The translations under genes and the position numbers were made by a program. The notes beneath the pieces are model-generated. The model searched no databases. It was not told the DNA's origin and was given only the letters and a program-made list of their open reading frames with translations. This document shows, one piece after another, positions 39,658 through 49,353 of a stretch of DNA of 60,420 nt. Positions within the stretch are counted from its first letter, which is position 1, and each line of letters starts with the position of its first letter. This DNA is from a virus. Where the stretch lies: the IMG/VR virus record IMGVR_UViG_3300042549_004702, positions 1 through 60,420 of that record. One strand, given 5' to 3'.

Positions 39658-40060
39658 TAACCTTCTCACGATAGACGTAAAGGTGATGCCCGACGTTGTG
39701 CCAGGACTGACCGATCAGGCAAGCAGGATCATCAATCAGGTCGGCAATGGCATCGTTGCGGAGATGAAGCGAATAATGGCACTCCCGAAGACTGGGCGCA
39801 CCTATCGCAAAAAAGGCGGTGTGCTTCACGTCGCATCGTCTCCGGGTCAGCCTCCGGCAATGGACACAGGCAACCTGACAAACTCTATCAACATGCAGAT
39901 GATCGGCCCACTTCAGGGAAGGGTAAGTATCAACGCAGAGTACGCGGCATATCTCGAGTATGGAACCGTGCGAATGGCAGCTCGTCCGTACCTGCAGCCA
40001 GCGATTGATCAGACGCGTCAGGACTTTCTTGCAGCTGGCATACTGAGGTCTGCTCGATGA
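39650..40060 (+). CDS. Tail-completion protein, HK97 gp10-like
   Basis: 136 residues from the ATG overlapping the previous stop. The pattern VASSPGQPPAMDTGNLTNSI and NAEYAAYLEYGTVRMAARPYLQPAIDQ is diagnostic of the HK97 gp10 family of tail-completion proteins, which adapt neck to tail. Confidence 0.88.
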   Translation: MANNLLTIDVKVMPDVVPGLTDQASRIINQVGNGIVAEMKRIMALPKTGRTYRKKGGVLHVASSPGQPPAMDTGNLTNSINMQMIGPLQGRVSINAEYAAYLEYGTVRMAARPYLQPAIDQTRQDFLAAGILRSAR

Positions 40061-40512
40061 CGTATACCGAATCAAACGTAAGATCAGCTATTGAGAGCCT
40101 GATACATACAGCAGCCCCGAACGCTGTAGTCTTCCCTTGGTGGGTGCTTGGATATCAACGCGACGTGTGGCCGGGACTGCTTCGAAGCGATGCCGACGGC
40201 GGCAAGGTTCACGGATACGTGATCACGCGATCGATGAGTGACGGCACAGAAACCGGAATGCGATGTGTGCGTCGTTACTGGTCATACGAGATCTGGGCCT
40301 TCCACTACTACGCGACCGGCAACAAAACATCGAATACTGATCTGACCTTTAACGCGGAGTTGGACGCGATTACCACGGCTTTTGACGACGTATCAACGCT
40401 GGCTGCATCACTGCAGCGCAGGCAACCGCCTAAGTGGAATGTGGATCTTGGCGTATATGGCGGCGAACTGCTTCATTTCGCTGTCGGGACAATAACGATT
40501 GAGGCCTGTTAA
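40057..40512 (+). CDS. Tail terminator-like protein (151 aa)
   Basis: The start overlaps the gp10-like stop (ATGA). Gene order and size match siphophage tail terminators, and the fold reads as alpha/beta (CVRRYWSYEIWAFHYYATGN ... LNAELDAITTAFDD). It caps the tail tube at the head-proximal end. Based mainly on context. Confidence 0.65.
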   Translation: MTYTESNVRSAIESLIHTAAPNAVVFPWWVLGYQRDVWPGLLRSDADGGKVHGYVITRSMSDGTETGMRCVRRYWSYEIWAFHYYATGNKTSNTDLTFNAELDAITTAFDDVSTLAASLQRRQPPKWNVDLGVYGGELLHFAVGTITIEAC

Positions 40513-40523
40513 GGAGACAGACA

Positions 40524-41600
40524 ATGGCAACATTTTTGACAAACGACGTCGCCCTATACGTCAGCAAAACTAGGGAAAGCGCGTACAACACGGATGAGAC
40601 GACCGGCACGAACTACCTGAAGGTGCGAACGCAGCAGCCCGGATATGTGTTACCGCAGGTCGAGTTCATCAACGATGCGGGAGTGCCAGGTAACGGTCAC
40701 GAGTTCGCGACCGAGTGGTGCGCTACGTATATCGCGCATCCGGCGATCACGTTTACCGACGACATCAACTTTGGTGTGGCTGGTCGGCTGGCCTTGCGCG
40801 CGCTCGGTGGCGCAGTGACGACCGCTCAGCTTGGGTCTACGACGGCATACAAGCATTCGTGTTCGATGCTGCCTATTGCCAGTGGTCGCCAGCTTCCATC
40901 GACGACTATTGCTGCGTTACTTGGCGGTGCAAGCTTCAGGATGGCGGGAATGGTTGTCGATCGTTACCGCATTTCGCAGAACAGAGCCGATCGTCCGCAG
41001 TATTCGTGCGATATGGTAGGGTCTGGTGACTTCACGACTCCGCACGGACTGACCAGCTTGCCATCTACGGTAGACACGGCTGCGTGCCTGAACGGCAACT
41101 CAACGTCGGTATACTGGACGGATGCTGATGGTACTACGACGTTCTCTGGTGCAACGTGTACGCTTCGTTCGTGGTTTGTCGAAGTGGCAAACAGTCTCAG
41201 GCTGAATGACCGATGTCCGGGAGACTCGACCAAAACTCTCACGTACGATTCGACGACGACTAATCCGGCATTTGCTGGCAAGCTGCTTCGCGGATCGCGC
41301 GCGGTGACGGCTCAGATCGTGATATTGCTTGACTCGACCATCGTACCGTGGGAACGCTTCGTTACTGGTCAGGAGTTGACCGACGTTACTTTCAAGGCGC
41401 AGTCGGGCACGGAAGCCGGAACCGGACACAAGTTCACGGTCAACTACATCATCCCGAAGGCGCGCATCACGTCAGTAGAGCCGACCGACAATGACGGCGA
41501 CGCGGCACTTACTATCAACCTGGTTGGGATGTATGACTCAACGTCGGGCGGTGCGCTCAATTGCGAAGTGATCAATGCGGAGACTAGCGCGTATGTCTAA
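40524..41600 (+). CDS. Major tail tube protein
   Basis: 358 residues, beta-rich, starting MATFLTNDVALYVSKTRESAYN behind AAGGAGACAGACA. The body is Thr/Gly-rich and the end (FTVNYIIPKARITSVEPTDNDGDAALTINLVGMYD) is typical of tube proteins. Position after the terminator and before the chaperones supports this. It is longer than many tube proteins (about 200-250), suggesting an added surface domain. Confidence 0.8.
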   Translation: MATFLTNDVALYVSKTRESAYNTDETTGTNYLKVRTQQPGYVLPQVEFINDAGVPGNGHEFATEWCATYIAHPAITFTDDINFGVAGRLALRALGGAVTTAQLGSTTAYKHSCSMLPIASGRQLPSTTIAALLGGASFRMAGMVVDRYRISQNRADRPQYSCDMVGSGDFTTPHGLTSLPSTVDTAACLNGNSTSVYWTDADGTTTFSGATCTLRSWFVEVANSLRLNDRCPGDSTKTLTYDSTTTNPAFAGKLLRGSRAVTAQIVILLDSTIVPWERFVTGQELTDVTFKAQSGTEAGTGHKFTVNYIIPKARITSVEPTDNDGDAALTINLVGMYDSTSGGALNCEVINAETSAYV

Positions 41601-41853
41601 ATACAAGCGTGATTTTACTGACGATGTGACGATCGAAGAGGCTCCAACCGTGGAGTCCTTCGACTTCACCGTTGATGAGTCTGTGATGCCAGCACGTACA
41701 CGTCTGGCATACTACAGGCTGCGACGTGCGGCATTGACTCGCAATGATCCGTCGGCCTTCCCTGAAGGCAAGACGATGACGCTCGACGAGGTTGAGTCGT
41801 TGCTTGGCTTCGAACTTGGGGATGCCGAAGGGCCGCGTCAATGTTGCGTATAA
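41593..41853 (+). CDS. Small tail-region protein (86 aa)
   Basis: Starts MSKYKRDFTDDVTIEEAPTV, overlapping the tube gene. Charged and helical, with LAYYRLRRAALTRNDPSAFPEG and LDEVESLLGFE. Likely a tail assembly factor by position; no domain is recognised. Confidence 0.55.
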   Translation: MSKYKRDFTDDVTIEEAPTVESFDFTVDESVMPARTRLAYYRLRRAALTRNDPSAFPEGKTMTLDEVESLLGFELGDAEGPRQCCV

Positions 41854-42071
41854 TCAAGTTTATTCGAGTACTGTGGTCATTCTTCGTGTACGGCGATGTG
41901 AAGCTGAACGTCTACAACGCGAGGTTTACACGATGCGAAGGATGCCCACAGATTCGAGTTACCAAGCGTGGTCTGTTTTGTGACGCTTGCGGATGCCCGG
42001 AAACGTCACTATCAGATCTTCGAACAAAAGCACGGATGAGGCTTTCAGCCTGTCCAAAGGAACAATGGTAA
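41841..42071 (+). CDS. Small zinc-ribbon-like protein (76 aa)
   Basis: Starts MLRIIKFIRVLWSFFVYGDV, overlapping the previous gene. Two CxxC pairs (CEGC and CDAC, plus a following Cys-Pro) suggest a zinc ribbon: CEGCPQIRVTKRGLFCDACGCP. Similar small zinc-ribbon genes occur in siphophage tail modules. Role unknown. Confidence 0.6.
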   Translation: MLRIIKFIRVLWSFFVYGDVKLNVYNARFTRCEGCPQIRVTKRGLFCDACGCPETSLSDLRTKARMRLSACPKEQW

Positions 42072-42082
42072 GAGGAACAATT

Positions 42083-42832
42083 ATGACTGAGAGTAATCTT
42101 TACCCATTCGACGCTGCCGAAGTTGCAGTGTCATTTAATGCGCGACCGGGAGCGGACAATCCGGTGATCGTCTCGCACAAGCTACGCAAGCCAACGCTGA
42201 TGGAGCTGGTAGCACGCGATCGAGACGTCAATCTTGAGATCGTTGAGATATCACCACGAGAAGAGCAGATCGTCACCGACGATGAAGCAGCTAATGCACG
42301 CCTTTGGGACAAGCTGATACTCGGCGTCAAGGGCTATGCCGGTAATGCTCAGTGGGCTGAGATTCCCGACGGTGACAAGGCCGGAGTACGCACGGGACAC
42401 AAGACGACCGCAATCAAGGCTATGTATATTGGCGATTGCAGTATCGTCGGAGACATTGATTCAGAGGTCAGCCTGACGTCTGATACCTGGGTGATACGCC
42501 AGTCGATTGGCGATGTGGACAATCCGCAGTTCGTGATCGATCACACGTTGCGAGAGCCTACGGAATCGGAGCGCATTCAGTTCAAGCGATCTGCTAGCAA
42601 AGTGTCGTTTATTCGCGGCGGCAAGAAAACGCGTACGCGCATCGGTCAGGATCTGACAGCCTTCGTGAAGATGTACGACTTGCTGGTAGAGAGCATCATT
42701 GGCGGATCAGTCAATAGCGCAGAGTACACGTCATCGAACCGTCAGGCGTTTCTTGCGGCCATTGATCCGACGTGGAAGCGATTGATCGTGCAGACGCTGA
42801 TGAACGCAATTGAGGCGGCATTGCTGGACTGA
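42083..42832 (+). CDS. Tail assembly chaperone, upstream frame (gpG-like)
   Basis: 249 residues from the ATG behind AAGAGGAACAATT. Gene order (between tube and tape measure) is that of lambda gpG. The sequence is a charged alpha/beta protein (ESERIQFKRSASKVSFIRGGKKTRTRIGQD). Its stop lies within 21 bases of a long overlapping frame shifted by -1 that lacks its own start, so a fused G-T product by frameshifting is likely. Confidence 0.7.
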   Translation: MTESNLYPFDAAEVAVSFNARPGADNPVIVSHKLRKPTLMELVARDRDVNLEIVEISPREEQIVTDDEAANARLWDKLILGVKGYAGNAQWAEIPDGDKAGVRTGHKTTAIKAMYIGDCSIVGDIDSEVSLTSDTWVIRQSIGDVDNPQFVIDHTLREPTESERIQFKRSASKVSFIRGGKKTRTRIGQDLTAFVKMYDLLVESIIGGSVNSAEYTSSNRQAFLAAIDPTWKRLIVQTLMNAIEAALLD

Positions 42833-43230
42833 GTAACGCTCTGGAGGCTTACTTTGATCGACAGATCCAAGCGTCAAAGCGAGTTGGTACGCAGCCCTGC
42901 CCGGGTGAAGAGGTCTGTCAGGTCATCGGCCCATTGGCACAACATCCTAACGAGCCAGTGGAAGCGGTCTGCGGAGCTTGCGCCAAGCGTGAGACGAAGC
43001 CGGGAATGCAGCCGCGAAACATTGCGGACGCGATCGGCGAGGCGTTGCAGTTGGACGAGCTACACGCACTCGGGGCCACGTTCCCGTATCCGGCAAGCCT
43101 GACCACGTACCAGTGGACTTGCTTACGAGCGTTGGAACGAGCCAGACAGAAAGAGCGTGATCGAGTACAGGTGCAGCAAACGCAGCACGCTGAAACAGAG
43201 CGAATGAAGGCAAGACTCGGAAGGGGGTAA
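42814..43230 (+). CDS. Tail assembly chaperone, -1 frame extension (gpT-like)
   Basis: This frame is open from 42814 to 43230 (138 codons) and reads as real protein: AYFDRQIQASKRVG, a Cys pair region (EAVCGACAKRETKPGM) and TTYQWTCLRALERARQKERDR at the end. No ATG, GTG or TTG starts it before the TTG at 42934, so it is probably reached by -1 slippage between 42811 and 42832. I see no classical slippery heptamer there. GGAGG at 42843 with TTG at 42854 sets a third frame, which may instead reflect re-initiation or a sequence error. Confidence 0.6.
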   Translation, partial: GGIAGLSNALEAYFDRQIQASKRVGTQPCPGEEVCQVIGPLAQHPNEPVEAVCGACAKRETKPGMQPRNIADAIGEALQLDELHALGATFPYPASLTTYQWTCLRALERARQKERDRVQVQQTQHAETERMKARLGRG

Positions 43231-43231
43231 G

Positions 43232-46200
43232 ATGGCAGGAACTCTTGAGCTAAACTTGGTCATCAACACATCGCAGATCGACGGCGCGGCAAACGATGCT
43301 GCTCGTAAGATCAAGAGTGCTCTTGATAGTACTGCCGTCAATGCTCAGGCGTCAGGACGTCGCATTGGTGATGCGCTATCGTCGAGCTTCACCGATGCGG
43401 CACGGCGCATATCGTCAACGCTATCAGATGTCGGGACTAAGCTGTCAGTGGGATTGACCGTACCGCTTGCAGGGCTAGCGGCAGCGTCAATCAAAGCGGC
43501 GGCTGATGTGGATAAGACGCGGCAGACGCTTGTTGCCCTCACTGGGAGCGTAGGCGCGGCAAATGCCAAGCTGTCAGAGCTGCGCAAGCTGGCGGCAACT
43601 TCACCTGGCGTTACCACGTCGTTTGCCTCGTCACTATTCGGCCAGTTCAAGGCACTCGGTACGGTGGCGGATGAGTCGATCAATCGGATTATCAAGAGCA
43701 TCGGGCGTCTTAATGCGGTATTCACGCTACCAGATCCGAATCAGTTTGCACGTAATCTTCAGCAGATCTTCACTCAGGGATTTGAGCGCGCCGACATCAA
43801 AGAAGCCATTGGGCAGGTGCCGATCTTTGAACAGATACTTGAGCAAGCTTTTGGCACCAAAGATGCAGCTAAACTTCGAAAACTCAAGGATACTGGCAAG
43901 CTCACTATATCGACTTTTCTCGATGGCATATCAAACGCTGTCGATACTGACCAGCGATTCGCCAACGTGCAAGAGTCGATAGCATCGAAGTTCGCGAAGA
44001 CCAAAGATCAGATACTCGTGGCACTTGCCCCACTGGGTGAGAGCTTGCTGCGAACACTGACGCCAGCGTTGGAGCGAATCATACCAAAGATCATCGAGCT
44101 TCTTGACGCATTCGCGAAGCTTCCGGCGGGAGTGCAAGAGGCGATCGTCATCTTCGGATTGCTGAATATCGCGCTCGGTCCAGTATTGAAAGGATTTGCT
44201 TCGCTGCTGTCACTGGTGACGTCTATATCCGGCGCTGTGGCTGGAGCTGGTGGTATAACCGCAGCCATCGCGGGGCTGAATCCCGTGGTGCTCGCGATAG
44301 GTGGCATACTAACAGCCGGCGCGATTGGATGGTACGCGTATCGGAAAGCGGTACAGGACGGCACGGACGCAATAGATCAGGCACTTGCAAAGGTAGAAAG
44401 AAGTCAGGGCATATTCACCGATCTTCAAGGCAACAAGGTCAATAGACTCGGTGGCAAGGTGCTTACACCTGAACAGCAAGCAGCGTTGTCAGGATTGCAG
44501 TCAGGCGGCGGGGGGGTGGTCAGTGGTCAGTCTGTGAATATAAATGCAGCCACAGGCAAGCCTGACGCTTCTGCGCCTATCGTGGGAGCGTTAGCAGCAA
44601 CTGCGACCGGATCAAGCGCGGCTCTCAACAATGCCAGAAAGCTGAAAGAGGCTCTCGTGTCTTTGGAGCGTGAACGAGTCGAGCAGACCAACCGAATATT
44701 GAAAGCCGAAGGTGACGCGCGATCAGCCGCTCTCACACGTCAATTTGACGCGGGGCTGATATCCTATCGCGAGTACAACGACGCAAGATTCAAGATTCAG
44801 GAAGAGAGCATCAAGCGTGAGATTGCGCTATCGCAGACCGAAGCGGCGCAACTTGAGACAGCGAGAAGCACGGCCAAAGGCGCGGAGAAGATCAAGATCG
44901 AAGATCAGCTTCTCAAGCTGTACGCTGATCAGAAGATCAAGATTATCGACCTGACCAGCGCACTCGAAGAGAACTTTGACGAGTACAAGAAGCGCAATGC
45001 ATTGCCGAATCTGGATCTTCAGAGACAGTCGCAGGAGCAGGTTGTATCAGTAGTCGAAGATCCGCGAGTTGTAGCGGCGCGTAAGAAGATGCAATCCGAG
45101 AAGGACGCTATCATCGCGCAAGATATCAAGCTCATAGATATTCGTCGTCAGCAGCTCGAAGTCGAGAACGCTATTGAGCTTGGCGTTATCAGTCAGGCTG
45201 ATGGACGACAAGCCATCAATGCGCTGTTACGCGAAGAGCGAGACCTGAGAACGGCGGCACTTGAGGCGGAGAAGTTGACCGAAGGCATATCGGCAAAGCG
45301 TGTAGCAGAGATCAACGCAGAGATTGCGTCGATCCGTAACCTGGGCGTCGAGCTTACTGCTACCCAGCGTTTTATGCGTGGCTTTAACTCGGCGATCGAG
45401 ACCACTGGCGACGCCTTCGAGCGACTCGGTCAGGGCATCAGTCAGTCATTCGGCAAGGTCGGCGGATTGCTGTCAAACCTCAAGAACGCGTTTAAGCAGT
45501 TCTTTAACGATCTTCTCGGACTCGGCATTCAGCGAATATTCCAGCAGCTATTCGGCGGCATAACAGCGGCGATCGGTGGCGGTGCGACAGGTGGTCGAGC
45601 TGGTGGCGGCGGCATTGCTGGCGGCATCGGTGGAGCTATCACGAACATTGCCGGCGGTGGCAGGTCTGGCGGTAGTGGCGGTGGTGGCTTGCTGGGTAAC
45701 ATCTTCGGTGGTGGCGGTGGTGGCGGTGGATTCATCACTCCGGGATTTGGTGGCGGGTTTGCCGGGTTTGGCGGAGTAGAAGGCCCATCGTCAGCCGGTC
45801 CTCCCGGCGGAGTGCCAGCTGTCGGACAGTTTGGCGGATTAAGTGGACTTTCGAACATATTCAAGGGTGCCGGCGGACTGTTCAAGGGCATAGGCTTTGG
45901 ACTCAAACCGGGGTCAGGTACAGGCGCACTCGCCGCAGCTGCGCCATTACTCGGGTTATCGCTTGGCGCGAGTGCTGGCGGCTCATCGAGCTTCGGCAAG
46001 ATACTAGGCGGCGCAGGTGGAGCGCTTCTCGGTATCGGACTGACAGCAGCTCCTGCCGCACTGCTTGCCGGTGGCTCACTGGCGTCACTCGGTAGTCTGG
46101 CCGCACTATTCAGCAATCCGATTACCGCTGGCGTTGGTGCGGCATTGCTTGTTGGCGCGGTTCTGCTAGGTCGAAGTAAGCAGCGAAAATCAGACGAAGA

Positions 46201-46864
46201 GCAAGCTGGTATATGGCTTCAGGATGCGGTCAACCAGATTGCTGATCTCAAGTCGCAAGCATCGCAAGGCCAGGTAACGGTCGATCAGGCGCGCGCGATC
46301 TTCGAAGGTCAGATACTGACATCGTTTACTTCGCAGATCAGTACACTCAAAACCAAAAGCGTCAGGGACTCGCGACTGACGAATCAGGTACGTGACCTTC
46401 GCAACCTCTTCGAGACGACTGTCATACCAGCGGCTCAAGGCGCGGCAAAGAGAACGACTGCATCGCGCGACATCATCCCCGAATTTGCCACTGGCGGAAT
46501 CGTAATGGGCCGCGATCGTGGCTACGACTCGGTGCTTGCAATGGTGCGACCTGGTGAGATGGTTCTTACTCGCCAGCATCAGGACGCGATTGCTCAGATC
46601 GCAGGGCCGAACGTCTTTTCGCGGGTCGGAGTACCTGACGCGCCTCAATCGACGGTCAATGGTATGCCAGCATTTGCGGCAGGGGGCGTTGTCCCGATGC
46701 GTGGCGGCAATCCTGATCAGCCGCTCGAAGTCAATCTCGTTGTAGACCTTCGAATGGGCACGAGTGCCGCTACTCAGATCTTTGCGGCTGGTGGGTCAAC
46801 CAATGCTGGTCGGCGAGTAGTTGTAGGCAACGTGCGCAGGGCGCGCATTGATGGAGACTTGTAA
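43232..46864 (+). CDS. Tape measure protein
   Basis: 1210 residues. The N-terminal third is helical and matches tape-measure text (AARRISSTLSDVGTKLSVGLTVPLAGLAAASIKAAADVDKTRQTL). Hydrophobic segments occur at about residues 280-370. A coiled-coil middle (460-660) is followed by a Gly-rich region (750-860) and hydrophobic repeats. Near the end TGGIVMGRDRGYDSVLAMVRPGEMVLTRQHQDAI is a typical C-terminal tape-measure motif. It sets tail length and is probably injected with DNA. Ribosome site AAGGGGGTAAG. Confidence 0.93.
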   Translation: MAGTLELNLVINTSQIDGAANDAARKIKSALDSTAVNAQASGRRIGDALSSSFTDAARRISSTLSDVGTKLSVGLTVPLAGLAAASIKAAADVDKTRQTLVALTGSVGAANAKLSELRKLAATSPGVTTSFASSLFGQFKALGTVADESINRIIKSIGRLNAVFTLPDPNQFARNLQQIFTQGFERADIKEAIGQVPIFEQILEQAFGTKDAAKLRKLKDTGKLTISTFLDGISNAVDTDQRFANVQESIASKFAKTKDQILVALAPLGESLLRTLTPALERIIPKIIELLDAFAKLPAGVQEAIVIFGLLNIALGPVLKGFASLLSLVTSISGAVAGAGGITAAIAGLNPVVLAIGGILTAGAIGWYAYRKAVQDGTDAIDQALAKVERSQGIFTDLQGNKVNRLGGKVLTPEQQAALSGLQSGGGGVVSGQSVNINAATGKPDASAPIVGALAATATGSSAALNNARKLKEALVSLERERVEQTNRILKAEGDARSAALTRQFDAGLISYREYNDARFKIQEESIKREIALSQTEAAQLETARSTAKGAEKIKIEDQLLKLYADQKIKIIDLTSALEENFDEYKKRNALPNLDLQRQSQEQVVSVVEDPRVVAARKKMQSEKDAIIAQDIKLIDIRRQQLEVENAIELGVISQADGRQAINALLREERDLRTAALEAEKLTEGISAKRVAEINAEIASIRNLGVELTATQRFMRGFNSAIETTGDAFERLGQGISQSFGKVGGLLSNLKNAFKQFFNDLLGLGIQRIFQQLFGGITAAIGGGATGGRAGGGGIAGGIGGAITNIAGGGRSGGSGGGGLLGNIFGGGGGGGGFITPGFGGGFAGFGGVEGPSSAGPPGGVPAVGQFGGLSGLSNIFKGAGGLFKGIGFGLKPGSGTGALAAAAPLLGLSLGASAGGSSSFGKILGGAGGALLGIGLTAAPAALLAGGSLASLGSLAALFSNPITAGVGAALLVGAVLLGRSKQRKSDEEQAGIWLQDAVNQIADLKSQASQGQVTVDQARAIFEGQILTSFTSQISTLKTKSVRDSRLTNQVRDLRNLFETTVIPAAQGAAKRTTASRDIIPEFATGGIVMGRDRGYDSVLAMVRPGEMVLTRQHQDAIAQIAGPNVFSRVGVPDAPQSTVNGMPAFAAGGVVPMRGGNPDQPLEVNLVVDLRMGTSAATQIFAAGGSTNAGRRVVVGNVRRARIDGDL

Positions 46865-49341
46865 TGTCACGTGGTGGAATTGAGGACGATTACAATATTC
46901 TGGTGGGACTGCCTGACGAGTTCCCGAATACCATACTTGCGGCCCAGATCCTTAAGCCTGAGCGACCGGATACACCGACAAGGAATGTGTATTACGCTAC
47001 TCAATCGATTACGCACCTGACCAGGGCATACGAAAACAGGCTCAAGCGTGCTACGCCAATATCAGCAAAGCTCGATGATGGGCTGTCATCCGTCACGATC
47101 ACGATTATCAACGCAGACCTCGATCAGCGATCGGAGGTCTACCCGTATCCAGACCGTTACATCGGATCATTCCTGACGCTGTATCACATCCTTGAAGCTG
47201 AAGATCAGGGCGGATACCTGACTATCTTTGAGGGAATATGCGTTGCTATTCGATACTCGGAGATGTCGATTGATCTTGATTTTGTCGCGGAGACGAATCG
47301 ATCAAAGAATCTCACGTTGCGCACGGTTGGGCACAAATGCCCGTGGGAGTTCAAGGGCGCAGAATGCGGATATAGCGGCGCAGAGACGGTCTGCAACAAG
47401 CTCTACACTGATGCTGGCGGATGTTCCGGCCGAAGCAATCAGCATCGGTTTGGGGGCTTTCCGGGGCGGCCTGACGTAGCAGCGATTGGCAAGTACTCGG
47501 GGCTGGGCGCGTCACCGTCTTACCAGTTGCTTCAGTCCGGAGACAGCATCGTTACGCAGCGAGTGACAACGTCGTTCGACGACACATTCAGCGTTGCCGA
47601 CGACTCCGCCAACAATCGCACGGTAGTTAGCTCGATTACGCCTGACTGGGTCAACGTGCGCGCGCCAAAGTACAAGGCTGCGGCGAGTCTGACCACGACG
47701 ACAGGTACGATAGCGTCAGGGTCGTCTTCGCTTGTTGTCGCAAATGCAAGCGGATGGGAAGTCGGTCACGGTGTGCGCGTGATTGGTGCGGGTACTGTAG
47801 CAGGTACGTCAACGCTTAACGGCGCGATCAATTCGAGCGTTACGACGATCACGCTTGCCAGTACCGCCAACTTTGACGAATACGGAATGGCCAGAATAGG
47901 CAGTGAGATTGTCTACTACTACGGGAAGACATCGACTCAGCTTCAGAACGTGAGCAGAGCATACGAGGGGACATCAGCCGCAAGCCACTTGAACGGCGCG
48001 ACCGTCACACCTTACGAAGATCTGGTCACGACGGTCACGGCGATCAGTGGCACGACATTGACGCTTGCGGCGGCGGCTGGCACAACGGCGACAGGACGCA
48101 CGGTTTACCACGATGATACCTACGCCATAGGGGAAGCACTTAACGACGCTCTGACGGGCATCAGGCCGCTTTATTTGGGGTCTGGCTCATACTACTCAGG
48201 GCCGATTATCATTGATGGCGAAGATCCGGTGACGATTCTTGGCGACGGGCCGGGACGATCAACTATCTACTCGATCCATCCTACTCCGGCAATCATCGTA
48301 GACACCGCGACAGGATCAAGCGGCACGATCCTTTTTCAGGATCTCGGCTTTTACGGTGCTGGCGGTGGAGCTGTCAATCACGGTCTGCGATTTCGCGATA
48401 CCGGAGCGAATGGTATCTACGGTGTGACGCTGCGTAATTTGAAGCTTGAGAACTTTGGCGGAAGTGGCGTAAAGATGGAGTCTGGCACATATGCCACGTC
48501 TACGATACTGATAGAGTCGGTCGATGTTGATCAATCAGTGTATGCGATTGGCGACGCCTTCGATCTCTGGGGCGCGAAAGATCTGACGCTTCTTCGATGC
48601 CAGGTGCGATTCGTACCTGATGGCAAGTCGGGGTATCGAGTGCGATCCGGATCGCCTGTATTCATTGGGTGCACCGGCATATCAAGCGGCACTGATACGC
48701 GATGGGCCACGCTTGGGAACAACGTCACCGATGATGGCGTTGCCAGTTACGTGAAGGCATCGCTCATCGGATGCAGCGTCGCTGAGTTCTCCGGAATTGG
48801 CGTACACTGCAAGTCGGAGTCGGTCGCGAGCTTCTACTCGACGACGATATCCCCGTCTACGACGGGCACGTTGCGCGCGCTCAAGTTTGATTACGTCACC
48901 GCTGATCAGGCCGGCATCTTTGACGCTCAGAGCACTATAGACACTGGTGGTCGCACGTTCACCAATAGTCAGCCAATACACTCGTATAATGCGCCCTTTG
49001 TTCAGATCGGCCATCGCGAGTTTACCCAGTACTACGACACGAATGTGAGCACGGCTGTCAGCTTCCCGGCGATCCGCACCACATCCATCGGATCAGGTGC
49101 AACGATTCAGCAAGCTACCACGCTTGCCGGATATAGCAGGGTCAGCGGCCATACCCTCTACGACGAGCAATCAACACCAGGCACCCCGCCAAGTAATACC
49201 GGATACCTTTACGCAAAAGACATTGGCGGTGTGACGGGGTTATACTGGAAGGCTGATGGAGTTGCGGAACGTCGAATTGACACCCAGACATCGTCAGGCT
49301 CGGCGTCAGGCGATAGAGCCTATGCGTGGTTTATCAGTTAG
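46864..49341 (+). CDS. gpL-like tail-tip protein fused to beta-helix
   Basis: 825 residues. Residues 1-205 match lambda gpL-type tail-tip proteins, with Cys159, Cys168, Cys177 and Cys187 in CPWEFKGAECGY ... CNKL ... GGCSGRSNQHRFGGFPG, the iron-sulfur site. Residues ~260-720 form Gly/Ser-rich repeats and a parallel beta-helix (VDTATGSSGTILFQDLGFYG, GIYGVTLRNLKLENFGGSG, TILIESVDVDQSVYAIG), as in depolymerases. The last 60 residues resemble fibre tips. The fusion puts a glycan-active or binding module on the tail tip. Confidence 0.8.
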   Translation: MSRGGIEDDYNILVGLPDEFPNTILAAQILKPERPDTPTRNVYYATQSITHLTRAYENRLKRATPISAKLDDGLSSVTITIINADLDQRSEVYPYPDRYIGSFLTLYHILEAEDQGGYLTIFEGICVAIRYSEMSIDLDFVAETNRSKNLTLRTVGHKCPWEFKGAECGYSGAETVCNKLYTDAGGCSGRSNQHRFGGFPGRPDVAAIGKYSGLGASPSYQLLQSGDSIVTQRVTTSFDDTFSVADDSANNRTVVSSITPDWVNVRAPKYKAAASLTTTTGTIASGSSSLVVANASGWEVGHGVRVIGAGTVAGTSTLNGAINSSVTTITLASTANFDEYGMARIGSEIVYYYGKTSTQLQNVSRAYEGTSAASHLNGATVTPYEDLVTTVTAISGTTLTLAAAAGTTATGRTVYHDDTYAIGEALNDALTGIRPLYLGSGSYYSGPIIIDGEDPVTILGDGPGRSTIYSIHPTPAIIVDTATGSSGTILFQDLGFYGAGGGAVNHGLRFRDTGANGIYGVTLRNLKLENFGGSGVKMESGTYATSTILIESVDVDQSVYAIGDAFDLWGAKDLTLLRCQVRFVPDGKSGYRVRSGSPVFIGCTGISSGTDTRWATLGNNVTDDGVASYVKASLIGCSVAEFSGIGVHCKSESVASFYSTTISPSTTGTLRALKFDYVTADQAGIFDAQSTIDTGGRTFTNSQPIHSYNAPFVQIGHREFTQYYDTNVSTAVSFPAIRTTSIGSGATIQQATTLAGYSRVSGHTLYDEQSTPGTPPSNTGYLYAKDIGGVTGLYWKADGVAERRIDTQTSSGSASGDRAYAWFIS

Positions 49342-49353
49342 GAGTCCTTCAAT

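Noticed and set aside
42854-43102. Arg/Ser-rich frame starting at TTG 42854 as a separate gene
   Set aside because: It overlaps the protein-like gpT frame and its text is composition-driven, though its GGAGG-TTG start is noted as odd.
45529-46116. Long proline-rich leftward reading frame
   Set aside because: It is the antisense shadow of the Gly-rich tape measure region; GGT/GGC codons read as Pro on the other strand.
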